From assembly GCF_000244895.1 (NCBI RefSeq), contig NZ_CM001441.1:2004226-2068225 (forward strand): a DNA stretch of 64,000 bases, written 5' to 3'. The translations under genes were made by a program, and so were the position numbers. Shown here piece after piece: positions 36,682 to 45,626 of the stretch. Every line of letters starts with the position of its first letter. Positions within the stretch are counted from its first letter, which is position 1. A model generated the notes under the pieces. The model did no database searches, was not told the origin of the DNA, and worked only from the letters and a program-made list of their open reading frames with translations. Source of the DNA: Desulfosporosinus youngiae DSM 17734. Lineage in GTDB: Bacteria > Bacillota > Desulfitobacteriia > Desulfitobacteriales > Desulfitobacteriaceae.

Positions 36682-37065
36682 ATGTCTGTGCTTCAATCAC
36701 ATATTTTGACAGATAATAATAAGTGCCAGGGATGCAATAAATGCATAAGGGCTTGCCCGGTGGGGGCTAATTCAGCCTACCTTCTCGACGGTGAAGTTAA
36801 AGTGAGAATCAATAACGAGCGATGTATTGAGTGTGGTCGATGTATTGCGGTCTGTGACCACGCGGCCAGGTCCTATATCGACGATACGGAAGTACTTTTC
36901 AGAGATATCAGGCAAGGACGCAAAATCACCATTTTGGCTGCACCGTCTGTGCAGAAAAGCACAGTGGACTTAATGCCCTCTGTGCTTTTCCTTACGTTTT
37001 TCTTGTTGCAATTGAAATTGACGATCTTTGTTCTCCCGTTTTCCTTGCTCCTGCTGAAGTTTTAA
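36682..37065 (+). pseudogene. Truncated [4Fe-4S] sensor with hydrogenase-like N-terminus
   Basis: The authentic N-terminus has two ferredoxin clusters: CQGCNKCIRACP and CIECGRCIAVCDH. GRKITILAAPSV follows, as in chemotaxis/PAS proteins whose next domain is the [FeFe]-hydrogenase large-subunit fold. At about residue 95 the sequence changes to unrelated hydrophobic residues and stops, so all catalytic or sensing parts are lost. A stem AAAAGCACAG / CTGTGCTTTT lies at the break (36956-36988). From here to 37261 nothing else is visible. Confidence 0.65.
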
Positions 37066-37261
37066 CGCTTGCTGTGTTTTCGTTCCAACCCCTGTGTTCT
37101 GGAGCTGCTACCAACCGGAACTGTGTTTTTATCTTTGCGATTTTAGTTTAACGCTATGCCTGCATAAGGTCAATATTGTGGTACAATACCAATTGACTGT
37201 GGAATCCAATAAACAGGAAAATTTGTCGAGCAGATAATTTTTAAGGAGGCGACCGGAGACT

Positions 37262-38785
37262 ATGAAGAATAGAACCTATATCGCAATCGATTTGAAATCC
37301 TTTTACGCTTCGGTCGAGTGTATGGAACGAGGGCTTGATCCGCTGACCACTAACCTTGTTGTCGCTGATGCAAGCCGCACCGAAAAAACCATCTGTCTCG
37401 CCGTCTCTCCCTCCCTTAAAGAATACGGCATTCCCGGCAGAGCAAGGTTGTTTGAGGTCGTGCAGAAGGTCAAGGAAGTGAATGGGGCACGGCTAAGCAA
37501 AACACCGGGACGAGCCTTTACGGGCGCTTCCTTCAGCGATACTGAATTAAAATCCTCAGCGAGTCTCTCACTGGACTATATTGTTGCCCCACCGCGAATG
37601 GCGCATTATATGGAGTATAGCACGCGGATTTACAATATCTATTTGAAGTATATCGCGCCCGAAGATATTCATGTCTACTCAATCGACGAGGTATTCATCG
37701 ACGCCACCGACTATTTAAAAGCCTACAGTCTCACAGCCCGTGAGCTTGCGGCCGAAATAATTCTGGATGTTCTTAAAACGACCGGCGTTACGGCAACTGC
37801 GGGAATCGGCACAAACCTGTACCTTTGCAAGATCGCTATGGATATTCAGGCAAAGCATATCCCGGCAGACCAAAATGGCGTGAAGATTGCTGAATTGGAC
37901 GAAATGAGCTACCGGTGCCTGCTGTGGTCACACCGGCCTCTAACTGACTTTTGGCGCGTTGGCAGAGGTTATGCCAAGAAGCTGGAGGAACATGGGCTCT
38001 TCACTATGGGTGATATTGCAAGATGCTCTCTCGGTAAACCTGCCGATTACTATAACGAGGATTTACTATATAAGCTGTTCGGCGTCAACGCAGAGCTGCT
38101 GATCGACCATGCGTGGGGCTGGGAGCCGTGTACGATTGCCGATATTAAAGCGTATAAGCCAACCACAAACAGTCTTGGATCGGGGCAGGTGCTGCAATAC
38201 GCTTATACCTTTGACAAAGCGAAGCTGATCGTGCGGGAAATGACCGATCTGCTGGTACTTGATCTGGTAGATAAAAGGCTTGTGACGGATCAGCTTGTTT
38301 TAACGGTCGGATATGATATTGAAAATCTGGCAAACCCGGAGATAAAGAAATTATATCACGGGGCGATCACCATTGACCACTACGGGCGCAACCTTCCGAA
38401 GTCGACGCATGGCTCGATAAATCTTGGCAGGCAGACCTCCTCTACAAAGCTGATTCTGGATGCCGTCACAGGGCTGTTCGAGCGCATCGTTGACGAAAAC
38501 CTCCTGGTCAGAAGAATCGGCATCACAGCTAATCATGTTGTTGATGAGGCAACCGTTCAAAAGACGGACAACCTTGAACAACTTGATCTCTTTACGGATT
38601 ACGCGGCTGAGCGGGCAAAGAAAGAGGCCGAAGAAGCTGAGCTCGCACGGGAAAAAAGGATGCAGAAAGCAATACTGGATATAAAAAAGAAACACGGCAA
38701 GAACGCCATTCTAAAAGGTATGAACCTGGAGGAAGGCGCCACCACAGTAGACCGGAATAGGCAGATTGGGGGGCATAAGGCATGA
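37262..38785 (+). CDS. Y-family DNA polymerase (UvrX/UmuC-like)
   Basis: 507 residues. The palm carboxylates are present: IAIDLKSFYASVEC near the N-terminus and YSIDEVFID near residue 140; GIGTNLYLCKIAMD follows. The little-finger domain is at about 245-400. The C-terminus has the motif EQLDLFTDY, similar to a beta-clamp-binding peptide (QLDLF). The next gene, YolD-like, overlaps by 4 nt, the usual arrangement in Gram-positive mobile and chromosomal lesion-bypass modules. A good AGGAGG precedes the start. Confidence 0.92.
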   Translation: MKNRTYIAIDLKSFYASVECMERGLDPLTTNLVVADASRTEKTICLAVSPSLKEYGIPGRARLFEVVQKVKEVNGARLSKTPGRAFTGASFSDTELKSSASLSLDYIVAPPRMAHYMEYSTRIYNIYLKYIAPEDIHVYSIDEVFIDATDYLKAYSLTARELAAEIILDVLKTTGVTATAGIGTNLYLCKIAMDIQAKHIPADQNGVKIAELDEMSYRCLLWSHRPLTDFWRVGRGYAKKLEEHGLFTMGDIARCSLGKPADYYNEDLLYKLFGVNAELLIDHAWGWEPCTIADIKAYKPTTNSLGSGQVLQYAYTFDKAKLIVREMTDLLVLDLVDKRLVTDQLVLTVGYDIENLANPEIKKLYHGAITIDHYGRNLPKSTHGSINLGRQTSSTKLILDAVTGLFERIVDENLLVRRIGITANHVVDEATVQKTDNLEQLDLFTDYAAERAKKEAEEAELAREKRMQKAILDIKKKHGKNAILKGMNLEEGATTVDRNRQIGGHKA

Positions 38786-39195
38786 CGAGGGCATATGACG
38801 ACATCATCAATCTACCGCACCATATCTCTGCAACACGCCCTCATATGACAGCGATTGACCGGGCGGCTCAGTTTTCCCCCTTCGCGGCGCTGACCGGCTA
38901 TGATGCCGCCGTCAAAGAAACCGCAAGGCTGACTGATGAGAGAATAGAATTGGATGAATACATGAAGGAGGTTTTAAGCCATAGGCTGCAAATCATAGCA
39001 GGCCGGATTAAAGAGCATCCCGAAATCGCAATCACCTGCTTTCAGCCGGATGAAAAGAAGAATGGTGGCGCTTATGTTACCATTATCAGTACGGTTAAAA
39101 AGATAGACGAATATGAAAGGGTTGTGATTATGGACGATGGCACGGCAATTCCCATCGATGAAATCATCAGCATAGATGGGCAGATGTTTGCCTGA
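38782..39195 (+). CDS. YolD-like protein
   Basis: 137 residues. Motifs HHISATRPHMTAIDRAAQFSPFAALTGYD and IISTVKKIDEYERVVIMDDGTAIPIDEI define the YolD-like family. ATGA overlap with the polymerase gene indicates translational coupling. YolD proteins always accompany UvrX-type polymerases and may load or control them. Confidence 0.9.
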   Translation: MTRAYDDIINLPHHISATRPHMTAIDRAAQFSPFAALTGYDAAVKETARLTDERIELDEYMKEVLSHRLQIIAGRIKEHPEIAITCFQPDEKKNGGAYVTIISTVKKIDEYERVVIMDDGTAIPIDEIISIDGQMFA

Positions 39196-39359
39196 ATAGC
39201 ATTATGGAGAGTATAACAAACAAAAGAATTATGGTTTACTCTTGCTCTTGCTCTTGCTATTGCATTGGCTGTATCCATTTTATTAGGCTGTATTTTATAA
39301 TTATTCTATTATTTCAGGTCAAACAAGTTGCCAAAACCCAGAACAAAGGAGAGGAAGCT

Positions 39360-39785
39360 ATGATTACACCTTACCTTACATTCAACGGGAACTGCAAAGA
39401 CGCGCTGAACTTCTACCGCACCGTCTTCCATTGCGGCGAGCCAAACGTCCTGCCCTACGGTGACTATATGCCGGAGGGGTCAAAGACGCCGCCTGAGCTG
39501 CTGCGGACTTGGGTTATGCACGCCGAGATGGTCATCTCTGGTACAAACGTCTGGTTTGCCGATGAAGCTGCGCCGCCCCAGAACGGCGACAACATCAAAC
39601 TAACTGCCACGGTACCTACGGGCGGGGAAGCGACGGCTATCTTTGACGCGCTTTGCGCAGGTGGCGAGGTGACGCTCCCGCCGACGGAGACCTTCTACAG
39701 TGTGTTCCACGCCGCAGTAAGAGACAAGTTCGGTGTGAACTGGAATGTCGTCGCTGAAGAAGCGCCGCAGCAAGTGGAGGGATAA
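39360..39785 (+). CDS. PhnB-like VOC (glyoxalase-fold) protein
   Basis: 141 residues: MITPYLTFNGNCKDALNFYR start, MHAEMVISGTNVWFAD, and the end VFHAAVRDKFGVNWNVV. These are the PhnB/YjdN-type glyoxalase-superfamily signatures. The frame is open to 39204 but the ATG at 39360 has GGAGAGGAAG and matches family starts. Function unknown; often called DNA-binding 3-demethylubiquinone methyltransferase-like in error. Confidence 0.85.
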   Translation: MITPYLTFNGNCKDALNFYRTVFHCGEPNVLPYGDYMPEGSKTPPELLRTWVMHAEMVISGTNVWFADEAAPPQNGDNIKLTATVPTGGEATAIFDALCAGGEVTLPPTETFYSVFHAAVRDKFGVNWNVVAEEAPQQVEG

Positions 39786-39788
39786 AGC

Positions 39789-40142
39789 GTGAGTAACGAA
39801 CGTGTATACAAAATGAAAATCTCCGGCGTCTACCCTCTGTATATTCAAAAGGTTGAGCGTAAAGGACGCACGAAAGCGGAGCTGGATACCGTCATAGAGT
39901 GGCTGACAGGCTATGATGAACAGGGATTGCAGTCTCAAATTAATCGGGAAGTGAACTTTGAGACGTTCTTTGCCGAAGCCCCTCAAATCAATCCGAAGGC
40001 TTCCCAAATCACCGGAGTAATCTGCGGAGTTCGCGTCGAGCAAATTGAAGACCCGCTTATCCAGAAGATACGCTGGTTAGACAAGTTGGTGGACGAACTG
40101 GCAAAAGGTAAACCGATGGAGAAGGTGTTGAGAAGCAAATGA
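39789..40142 (+). CDS. DUF2200 protein
   Basis: 117 residues from a GTG start with GGAGGG upstream, 3 nt after the PhnB-like gene. The motifs VYKMKISGVYPLYIQKVERKGR, EWLTGYD, and ICGVRVEQIEDPLIQKIRWLDKLVDELAKGK identify DUF2200, a small conserved protein of unknown function. Confidence 0.88.
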   Translation: MSNERVYKMKISGVYPLYIQKVERKGRTKAELDTVIEWLTGYDEQGLQSQINREVNFETFFAEAPQINPKASQITGVICGVRVEQIEDPLIQKIRWLDKLVDELAKGKPMEKVLRSK

Positions 40143-40241
40143 AAGCAATAAAATTGCTGCAATATAACAATGGGTAACTCAAATGCGCAACATAGAAAAT
40201 GAACCCAAGTGCTGGCATCCTGCAACAGGGTTTTAGTCACA

Positions 40242-40276
40242 CAGAGGGGCCTGGTTCATCGAACCAGGCCCCTCTG
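40242..40276. terminator. Perfect 16-bp stem-loop
   Basis: CAGAGGGGCCTGGTTC / GAACCAGGCCCCTCTG with a 3-nt loop, 100 bp after the DUF2200 gene. There is no T run, so it may be a transcript-end stabiliser or a repeat. The 40143-40558 gap also holds one copy of an A/T/GCAAC-rich repeat (see findings). Confidence 0.6.
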
Positions 40277-40558
40277 TATGTGAAAACTACCGGGCTTACG
40301 GCAAAGCTGCAACAACCATAACTGACCAATAGTGCTGCAGTAATACAACATTGACTTAAAAAGAGTCGTAATTCTTAATAAAAGAATATCCAGGTATATA
40401 GCTGTTTAAGCATAGTTGTTAACAATAAATAAAGTAATGGCACAAATTTTGCATGTGATATAGGATAATTGCTTAATGGAAAAATAATGAAGAAGGGAGG
40501 AAATATGTAAAAATCGTTGGTCAACCATCTTATTAAAATTTAGAATGGAGTTGATAAA

Positions 40559-40780
40559 ATGGCAACGACAATAAGTGTTACAATTGATGATTTTGGTCAA
40601 ATCCTGCTCCCCCTGGAGGTTAACAAACAACTTAATTTAACCAATGGCGATTATCTTAAAGTAAGTATTCAATCAAATCAGATAGTAATAGCCCCTTTTA
40701 AATCCTGGTTTGATGAGGAGTTGAATGAGGGATTGCTTAAGGCTCTTCTTCATGAAGGTATCTTAATAGACGTCGAATAG
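40559..40780 (+). CDS. AbrB/SpoVT-type DNA-binding domain protein
   Basis: 73 residues. The swapped-hairpin AbrB fold is visible: TISVTIDDFGQILLPLEVNKQLNLTNGDYLKVSIQ. A short helical tail follows. It is probably a transition-state regulator or an antitoxin; no toxin gene follows. ATG with a GGAG site. Confidence 0.75.
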   Translation: MATTISVTIDDFGQILLPLEVNKQLNLTNGDYLKVSIQSNQIVIAPFKSWFDEELNEGLLKALLHEGILIDVE

Positions 40781-41130
40781 CTTGTCGGAATAATGGTTAT
40801 AAAGTAGTACGCTGGCAGCCTGCCGATAATTTTGTTCAAAACTTTAACGTTTGCAGTAATAGCAGCTATTGCCAGAGGGAGTAGAGGGCTTAAAATTTAC
40901 TGAATATTTTAAATATTAAATGATTGAGGAGTTTAGTATTTGTGACTGCAATAGCTTACGCATCGAATTCAAAAGCTTAGGGATGGCTGATTTTCGGCTT
41001 AAGTAACAGGTTGTTTTGAAGAAATAGTCAAAAGGGGGTGTTCCATAAATCGGTAAGATAAATAAAATTACACTTCAAGAAGCCGCTGAAGTTGACCCGG
41101 AAGGAGTTTCGGTTGATACGTTCATAATCC

Positions 41131-41269
41131 GTTGCAATACAGCAACGGACCACTCAAATATGCAACACAGAGCTTAAAACAAGTCTGCAGCGCTATTGCA
41201 ACGGGGTGGCGGGGTAAACTATGGCGGTTGCAACGGGCAATAGCAGTTTTTGCGTTGCGGCAGCGCAAC
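41131..41269. promoter_or_regulatory. Two GTTGC-N6-GCAAC dyads, probable activator sites
   Basis: GTTGCAATACAGCAAC (41131-41146) and GTTGCGGCAGCGCAAC (41254-41269) share the same 16-bp dyad. A weaker version with N5 is at 41227-41241. They lie 75-215 bp upstream of the -24/-12 promoter, as expected for enhancer sites. Confidence 0.55.
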
Positions 41270-41343
41270 AATTGTTAGAAATTTTTTTATTTATGAAACA
41301 TTCAAACATAGGCATTTAGCCATAATTCAGAATTATTTGATAT

Positions 41344-41359
41344 TGGCATTATTCTTGCT
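41344..41359 (+). promoter_or_regulatory. Sigma-54 promoter of second mutase operon
   Basis: TTGGCATTATTCTTGCT: GG (41345-41346) and GC (41357-41358) are exactly 10 nt apart and fit TGGCAC-N5-TTGCW with one mismatch. It is about 100 bp before the adenosyltransferase start. Confidence 0.85.
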
Positions 41360-41460
41360 TATAAATTGAGTAAGAGATGCGAAATTAATGATAAGTGGAC
41401 CTCCCCTACCTTAAGGTGCCCTTTACTTGACGGGGAAGAGTGAAGAAAGAGGTGAATACA

Positions 41461-42012
41461 TTGAGTGTGATGCAGTCCACGGCGAGCATAGCCAAGCGTG
41501 GTTTGGTGATGGTGATTACGGGTAACGGCAAGGGTAAGACAACGTCCTTCTTTGGTCAGGCCTTACGGGCTATTGGCCAGGGCTACAAGGTATGTGTTAT
41601 TCAGTTTATGAAGGGACGTAAATACGGAGAGGTGATTGCCGCGGAAAAGTACCTTCCGGACTTGCAAATCTATCAATTCGGACTGGATAGTTTTGTCATG
41701 CGCAACAATCCTGCGCCGGTAGACGTGGAGATGGCCCGGCAAGGTCTGGAAAAAGCTAAAGAGATTATTGCCGGTGGTAAATTTGACATGGTCATCCTGG
41801 ATGAGATTAATGTGGCTGTTGACTTTAAGCTCATTCCGGAGGAAGACGTGCTGGAGATGATTAAAAATAAGCCGGCGGAATTGGATTTATTGTTAAGCGG
41901 CCGGTATGCTTCCGATAAGTTGAGAGAAATAGCTGATTTGGTAAGTGAAGTTACCGAGATAAAACATCACTATAACGCGGGTATTAAAGATAGGGCAGGG
42001 ATTGAGTACTAA
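41461..42012 (+). CDS. cobA: Cob(I)alamin adenosyltransferase, CobA/BtuR type
   Basis: About 183 residues. P-loop GNGKGKTT, then FFGQALRAIGQGYKVCVIQFMKG and DMVILDEINVAVDF are CobA/CobO signatures. I prefer the TTG at 41461, six nt after AAAGAGGTG; the GTG at 41440 has its site too close. The enzyme transfers adenosyl from ATP to cob(I)alamin. Being first in the operon, it gives the following mutase its own supply of adenosylcobalamin. Confidence 0.9.
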   Translation: MSVMQSTASIAKRGLVMVITGNGKGKTTSFFGQALRAIGQGYKVCVIQFMKGRKYGEVIAAEKYLPDLQIYQFGLDSFVMRNNPAPVDVEMARQGLEKAKEIIAGGKFDMVILDEINVAVDFKLIPEEDVLEMIKNKPAELDLLLSGRYASDKLREIADLVSEVTEIKHHYNAGIKDRAGIEY

Positions 42013-42039
42013 ACCATAAGCATTAGGGGGGAATAACGT

Positions 42040-43722
42040 TTGATTACTGAAGAATTAGCCAATAAGTCAAGCGCATTAAGGCAAAAATGGGAAGATGAAG
42101 TTAAAAAAATAGTGGCCAAACACCCTGACCAAAAAGAAAGCTGGACCACGGTTTCTGATTTGGATATTAAGAGAATATACGGCCCTGAGGACATTAAAGA
42201 TATGGATTTTGAGCGGGATATAGCTTATCCGGGACAATATCCCTATTTGAGAGGCTGCCAGCCGTCCGGTTACCGCGGAAAATACTGGACCTTCAGAATG
42301 TTCTCTGGTATGGGTACGGCTGTTGAAACCAACAAGCGCTGGAAATACCTGTTAGCCACCGGCCAGACCGGCCTGAGTACGGCCTTTGATTTCCCGACCC
42401 TGATGGGTTATGATACTGATTCCCCCAAAGCCAGGGGTGAGTGTGGAAAAGTAGGGGTGGCGATTGATAGCATCGCAGATTTCAGAGACCTGATCGCAGG
42501 GATTCCACTGGATAAGATAACCACCTCTATGACCATTAACCCGCCGGCAACTATCTTATGGGCTATGTATATTGCCTGTGCCCAGGAACAGGGAATTCCT
42601 CTGAACAAAATCGGCGGTACCATTCAGAATGATATGTTAAAAGAATTTATTGCCCAGAAAACCTTTATGTGCCCGCCCGAGCCGTCCGTAAAATTAGTCA
42701 GTGATACCATAGAGTTTGGGACCAAATATGTACCCAAGTGGAATACCGTCAGTATCAGCGGTTATCACATCAGAGAAGCCGGCTCAACCGCTGTACAGGA
42801 ACTGGCCTTCACTTTAAGAGACGGTATGGAATATGTAGAAGACGTGATCAAACGTAAAGGGTTACAGGTTGATGAATTTGCTCCCAGATTATCCTTCTTC
42901 TTTAACGCGCATATCGATTTCTTTGAAGAAATTGCTAAATTAAGAGCCGCCCGCCGGATCTGGGCTAAAGCAATGCGTGAGCGTTATGGCGCCAAGGACC
43001 CGCGTTCCTTATGGATGAGATTCCATACCCAGACTGCCGGATGCTCGCTTACTGCCCAGCAGCCCTACAATAACGTGGTGCGGACGGCTATTGAAGCTCT
43101 GGCCGGTGTTCTCGGCGGCACCCAGTCCCTGCACACCAACTCACTGGACGAAGTTCTGTGCCTGCCTTCAGACCATGCCGTGCAAATTGCCCTGCGGACT
43201 CAGCAGATTATCGCTGAAGAAACCGGTGTGGCCAGCACGATTGACCCGCTGGCCGGTTCATATTTTGTGGAAGCGCTGACCAATGAAATGGAAGAAAAAA
43301 CTTGGGATTATATTCATAAGATCGACGATATGGGAGGTATGATTGCCGCTATCGAGAAGGGCTTCCCGCAGCTGGAAATTTCCGATGCTTCTTATAAATT
43401 CCAAAAGCAAATTGATGCTCAGGAAAAAGTCATGATCGGTGTGAACAAGTATGTTCAGGAAGATGAACAGGTTGACATTCCGATCGTAGAAATAGATGAC
43501 TCTGTGGAAGCGGAACAGCTCAATCGTCTGGCTGAAGTTAAGAGAAAGCGCGACGGACGTAAAGTGGCGGAAACCCTTAAAGATATCGAGGCTGCTTGTA
43601 AGAAAGGCGAAAATGTGATGCCTTATTGTATTGAGGCGGTTAAGAGCTATGCCACTGTTCAGGAAATCTGCGATGTTTACAGGGGAGTTTATGGTGAGTA
43701 CCGCGACCCCGGCATTTACTAA
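42040..43722 (+). CDS. Acyl-CoA mutase large subunit, isobutyryl-CoA mutase-like
   Basis: 560 residues, the length of IcmA-type large subunits. By alignment with characterised enzymes, the substrate-determining Tyr/Arg pair of methylmalonyl-CoA mutase is Phe88 (TFRMFSG) and Gln206 (KEFIAQK), 118 residues apart as in isobutyryl-CoA mutase. The position that is Asp in 2-hydroxyisobutyryl-CoA mutase is Ala115 (LSTAFD). The catalytic His is kept (His243, SGYHIREAG). It therefore probably interconverts isobutyryl- and n-butyryl-CoA, or a close branched/linear pair such as pivalyl/isovaleryl-CoA. Start is TTG after GGGGGG. Confidence 0.9.
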   Translation: MITEELANKSSALRQKWEDEVKKIVAKHPDQKESWTTVSDLDIKRIYGPEDIKDMDFERDIAYPGQYPYLRGCQPSGYRGKYWTFRMFSGMGTAVETNKRWKYLLATGQTGLSTAFDFPTLMGYDTDSPKARGECGKVGVAIDSIADFRDLIAGIPLDKITTSMTINPPATILWAMYIACAQEQGIPLNKIGGTIQNDMLKEFIAQKTFMCPPEPSVKLVSDTIEFGTKYVPKWNTVSISGYHIREAGSTAVQELAFTLRDGMEYVEDVIKRKGLQVDEFAPRLSFFFNAHIDFFEEIAKLRAARRIWAKAMRERYGAKDPRSLWMRFHTQTAGCSLTAQQPYNNVVRTAIEALAGVLGGTQSLHTNSLDEVLCLPSDHAVQIALRTQQIIAEETGVASTIDPLAGSYFVEALTNEMEEKTWDYIHKIDDMGGMIAAIEKGFPQLEISDASYKFQKQIDAQEKVMIGVNKYVQEDEQVDIPIVEIDDSVEAEQLNRLAEVKRKRDGRKVAETLKDIEAACKKGENVMPYCIEAVKSYATVQEICDVYRGVYGEYRDPGIY

Positions 43723-43754
43723 GATTGAGTTCAGAATTAAAGGAGGCAAGTGTG

Positions 43755-44159
43755 ATGGCAGAAAGAAGAATTCGTATACTGTTGTCTAAACCCGGCTTAG
43801 ACGGCCATGATCGCGGGGCTAAGGTGTTAGCCAGGTGCTTCAGGGATGCCGGTTTTGAGGTGATTTATACCGGATGTCACCAGACTCCGGAGCAAATAGC
43901 TGCCGCCGCTATTCAGGAAGATGTTGATCTTGTGGGCTTAAGCTGTTTATCAGGTGCGCACAAGTACTTGTTCCCGCAAGTCGTTAATCTTTTGAAGGAG
44001 GAAGGTGCCGATGATATCTGCGTTATCGGCGGGGGGATTATTCCCGAGCAGGATATGCAGCCTCTTTATGACGCGGGACTGAAAGCATTATTTACTCCGG
44101 GAGCCAAACTTGATTCACTGGTGGAGTGGATTAATACAAATGTAACTCCAAGGGCGTGA
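43755..44159 (+). CDS. B12-binding small subunit of acyl-CoA mutase
   Basis: 134 residues from the ATG at 43755 after AAAGGAGG. The full motif SKPGLDGHDRG (Lys, Asp, cobalt-ligating His, Gly) is present, then VGLSCLSGAHK and VIGGGIIPEQD. It should form the heterotetramer with the large subunit encoded upstream. Compare the two variant B12 domains in this window, which differ in exactly these residues. Confidence 0.93.
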   Translation: MAERRIRILLSKPGLDGHDRGAKVLARCFRDAGFEVIYTGCHQTPEQIAAAAIQEDVDLVGLSCLSGAHKYLFPQVVNLLKEEGADDICVIGGGIIPEQDMQPLYDAGLKALFTPGAKLDSLVEWINTNVTPRA

Positions 44160-44164
44160 GTGCG

Positions 44165-45127
44165 ATGAAAGAATTAGGACAAAAAGTATTGGCGGGAGAT
44201 GTGCGTTCAGCCTCTCGCCTCATCAGAAACCTGGAAGATCAAATACCCGGCACCCATGTTGCTATGCAGCAAATTTTTACTAAAACCGGTAATGCCCATG
44301 TCATAGGCATTACCGGTGCCCCGGGGGCCGGTAAAAGTACCTTGACAGATGAACTGGTTTTTTCCTGGCGTCAGAGAAACAAGACGGTCGGTGTTCTGGC
44401 AGTAGACCCCACCAGTCCCTTTACCGGGGGAGCGCTTTTGGGAGACAGAATCCGTATGCTGCGGCATGCTGAGGATAAAGGGGTATTCTTGCGCAGCCTG
44501 GCTACCAGGGGTTCTATGGGCGGCATATCCAAGGCTGTGGGAGAAGCCATCCATGTTATGGATGCTATGGGCAAAGACTCCATAATAATCGAAACTGTCG
44601 GGGTGGGGCAGCAAGAGGTAGAAATCATTAATCATGCTCATACTGTAATCGTTGTTCTGGTGCCCGGTATGGGGGATGAAATACAGGCTCTTAAAGCCGG
44701 CTTAATGGAGATAGCGGATATCTTTATCATTAATAAGGCAGACCGTGACGGTGCCGCGAACTTGTATAAGGAAGTCTCGAACATGATTCATATGTCTGTT
44801 GCCAAAGGTGGTTGGGAAATACCTGTATTACTGGTGGAAAGCGTACAGGAACCTAAAAAATTCGCCGAGAGTGTGTCGGTTGTATGCGATAAGATAGAAG
44901 ATCATTACCGCTTCCTGGTGGACAATAACCTTTTGTCTGAGCGTTTGCGCCGTAAGACTGCTGCCGAATTTAATGAAGCTTTGTGGGGAGCAATCCTGCA
45001 GCCGGTATTAGATGACCTGGATGAAGGCGGAGAAATGGAAAAAATGATTGATACGTTATTGAAAAAAGAAACAGATCCCTATACTCTGGCAGAGGAAGTA
45101 GCCGTCAGGTATAAAAACAGGGTTTAA
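44165..45127 (+). CDS. meaB: MeaB-type G-protein chaperone
   Basis: About 320 residues. P-loop GAPGAGKST, DPTSPFTGGALLGDRIRM, ETVGVGQQEVEI and NKAD are conserved. I prefer the ATG at 44165 (AAGGGCG 9 nt upstream); a GTG at 44156 overlaps the previous stop. It serves the isobutyryl-type mutase. It is clearly related to, but distinct from, the copy in the first island. Confidence 0.92.
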   Translation: MKELGQKVLAGDVRSASRLIRNLEDQIPGTHVAMQQIFTKTGNAHVIGITGAPGAGKSTLTDELVFSWRQRNKTVGVLAVDPTSPFTGGALLGDRIRMLRHAEDKGVFLRSLATRGSMGGISKAVGEAIHVMDAMGKDSIIIETVGVGQQEVEIINHAHTVIVVLVPGMGDEIQALKAGLMEIADIFIINKADRDGAANLYKEVSNMIHMSVAKGGWEIPVLLVESVQEPKKFAESVSVVCDKIEDHYRFLVDNNLLSERLRRKTAAEFNEALWGAILQPVLDDLDEGGEMEKMIDTLLKKETDPYTLAEEVAVRYKNRV

Positions 45128-45200
45128 AGGTACAGATCAGAAGGGCGGTGCTTTCTTATCTTTAGCGTTTATTAACACTGGCTTTGAAGGATGTTAGAGC

Positions 45201-45626
45201 ATGAATAAGCGAACAATAAAGGTTCTGCTGGCTAAGGCCGGGATGGATAATCAGAATAAGGAAATCCGCGTTCTGGCTCGTGGTTTAAGAGAACAGGGCG
45301 GCATGGATGTTATTTATACAGGTTTGTATTGTTCACTTGAGGAAATAGCTGAAACAGTACTGCGGGAGGCTGTTGATCTGGTGGGGTTATTTGTGCATAA
45401 CGGTTCCCACCTGGATTTATACCCGCGCTTGCATGATCTGCTGGCTGCCCAAAATACCGGGCATGTTCCGGTTTTCGGAGGGGGCTTGATACCCGAGCGG
45501 CACCGGCAGGAGCTTAAAGCTCAAGGGATGGCAGCTGAGATATTCGGGCCAGGCACCTCCACCCGCAGTATAATTGCCTGGATTAATCAGGTGCCGGCTG
45601 CCGGTGAGGAAGGAGAAACAGTATGA
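45201..45626 (+). CDS. Degenerate B12-domain protein lacking the cobalt-ligating His
   Basis: 141 residues, with the same fold pattern as the mutase small subunit four genes' width upstream: KVLLAKAGMDNQNKEIRVLARGLREQGG, DLVGLFVHNGSHLDLYPRL and VPVFGGGLIPERH. The motif D-G-H-D-R-G is D-N-Q-N-K-E: the axial His is Gln and the terminal Gly is Glu. It cannot bind B12 in the base-off/His-on way. It may be a structural partner, decoy, chaperone or base-on binder. The next small gene overlaps it by 4 nt. Confidence 0.8.
   Translation: MNKRTIKVLLAKAGMDNQNKEIRVLARGLREQGGMDVIYTGLYCSLEEIAETVLREAVDLVGLFVHNGSHLDLYPRLHDLLAAQNTGHVPVFGGGLIPERHRQELKAQGMAAEIFGPGTSTRSIIAWINQVPAAGEEGETV

Larger units (their letters stand above)
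40781..41460. other. Long leader region of second mutase operon
   Basis: No gene is recognised. A 45-codon open stretch at about 41052-41175 (KITLQEAAEVDPEGV) lacks a start and identity. The region holds several TTGCAAC-type repeats, two GTTGC-N6-GCAAC dyads and the sigma-54 promoter listed separately. Confidence 0.5.

Noticed and set aside
39204-39360. N-terminal extension of the PhnB-like protein rich in Cys-Ser repeats
   Set aside because: It comes from a CTTGCT simple repeat; the family start and ribosome-binding site are at 39360.
40781-41460. Cobalamin riboswitch upstream of the adenosyltransferase
   Set aside because: I looked for the conserved B12-box (GCCACTG) and paired elements and did not find them; the region is better explained by sigma-54 control.
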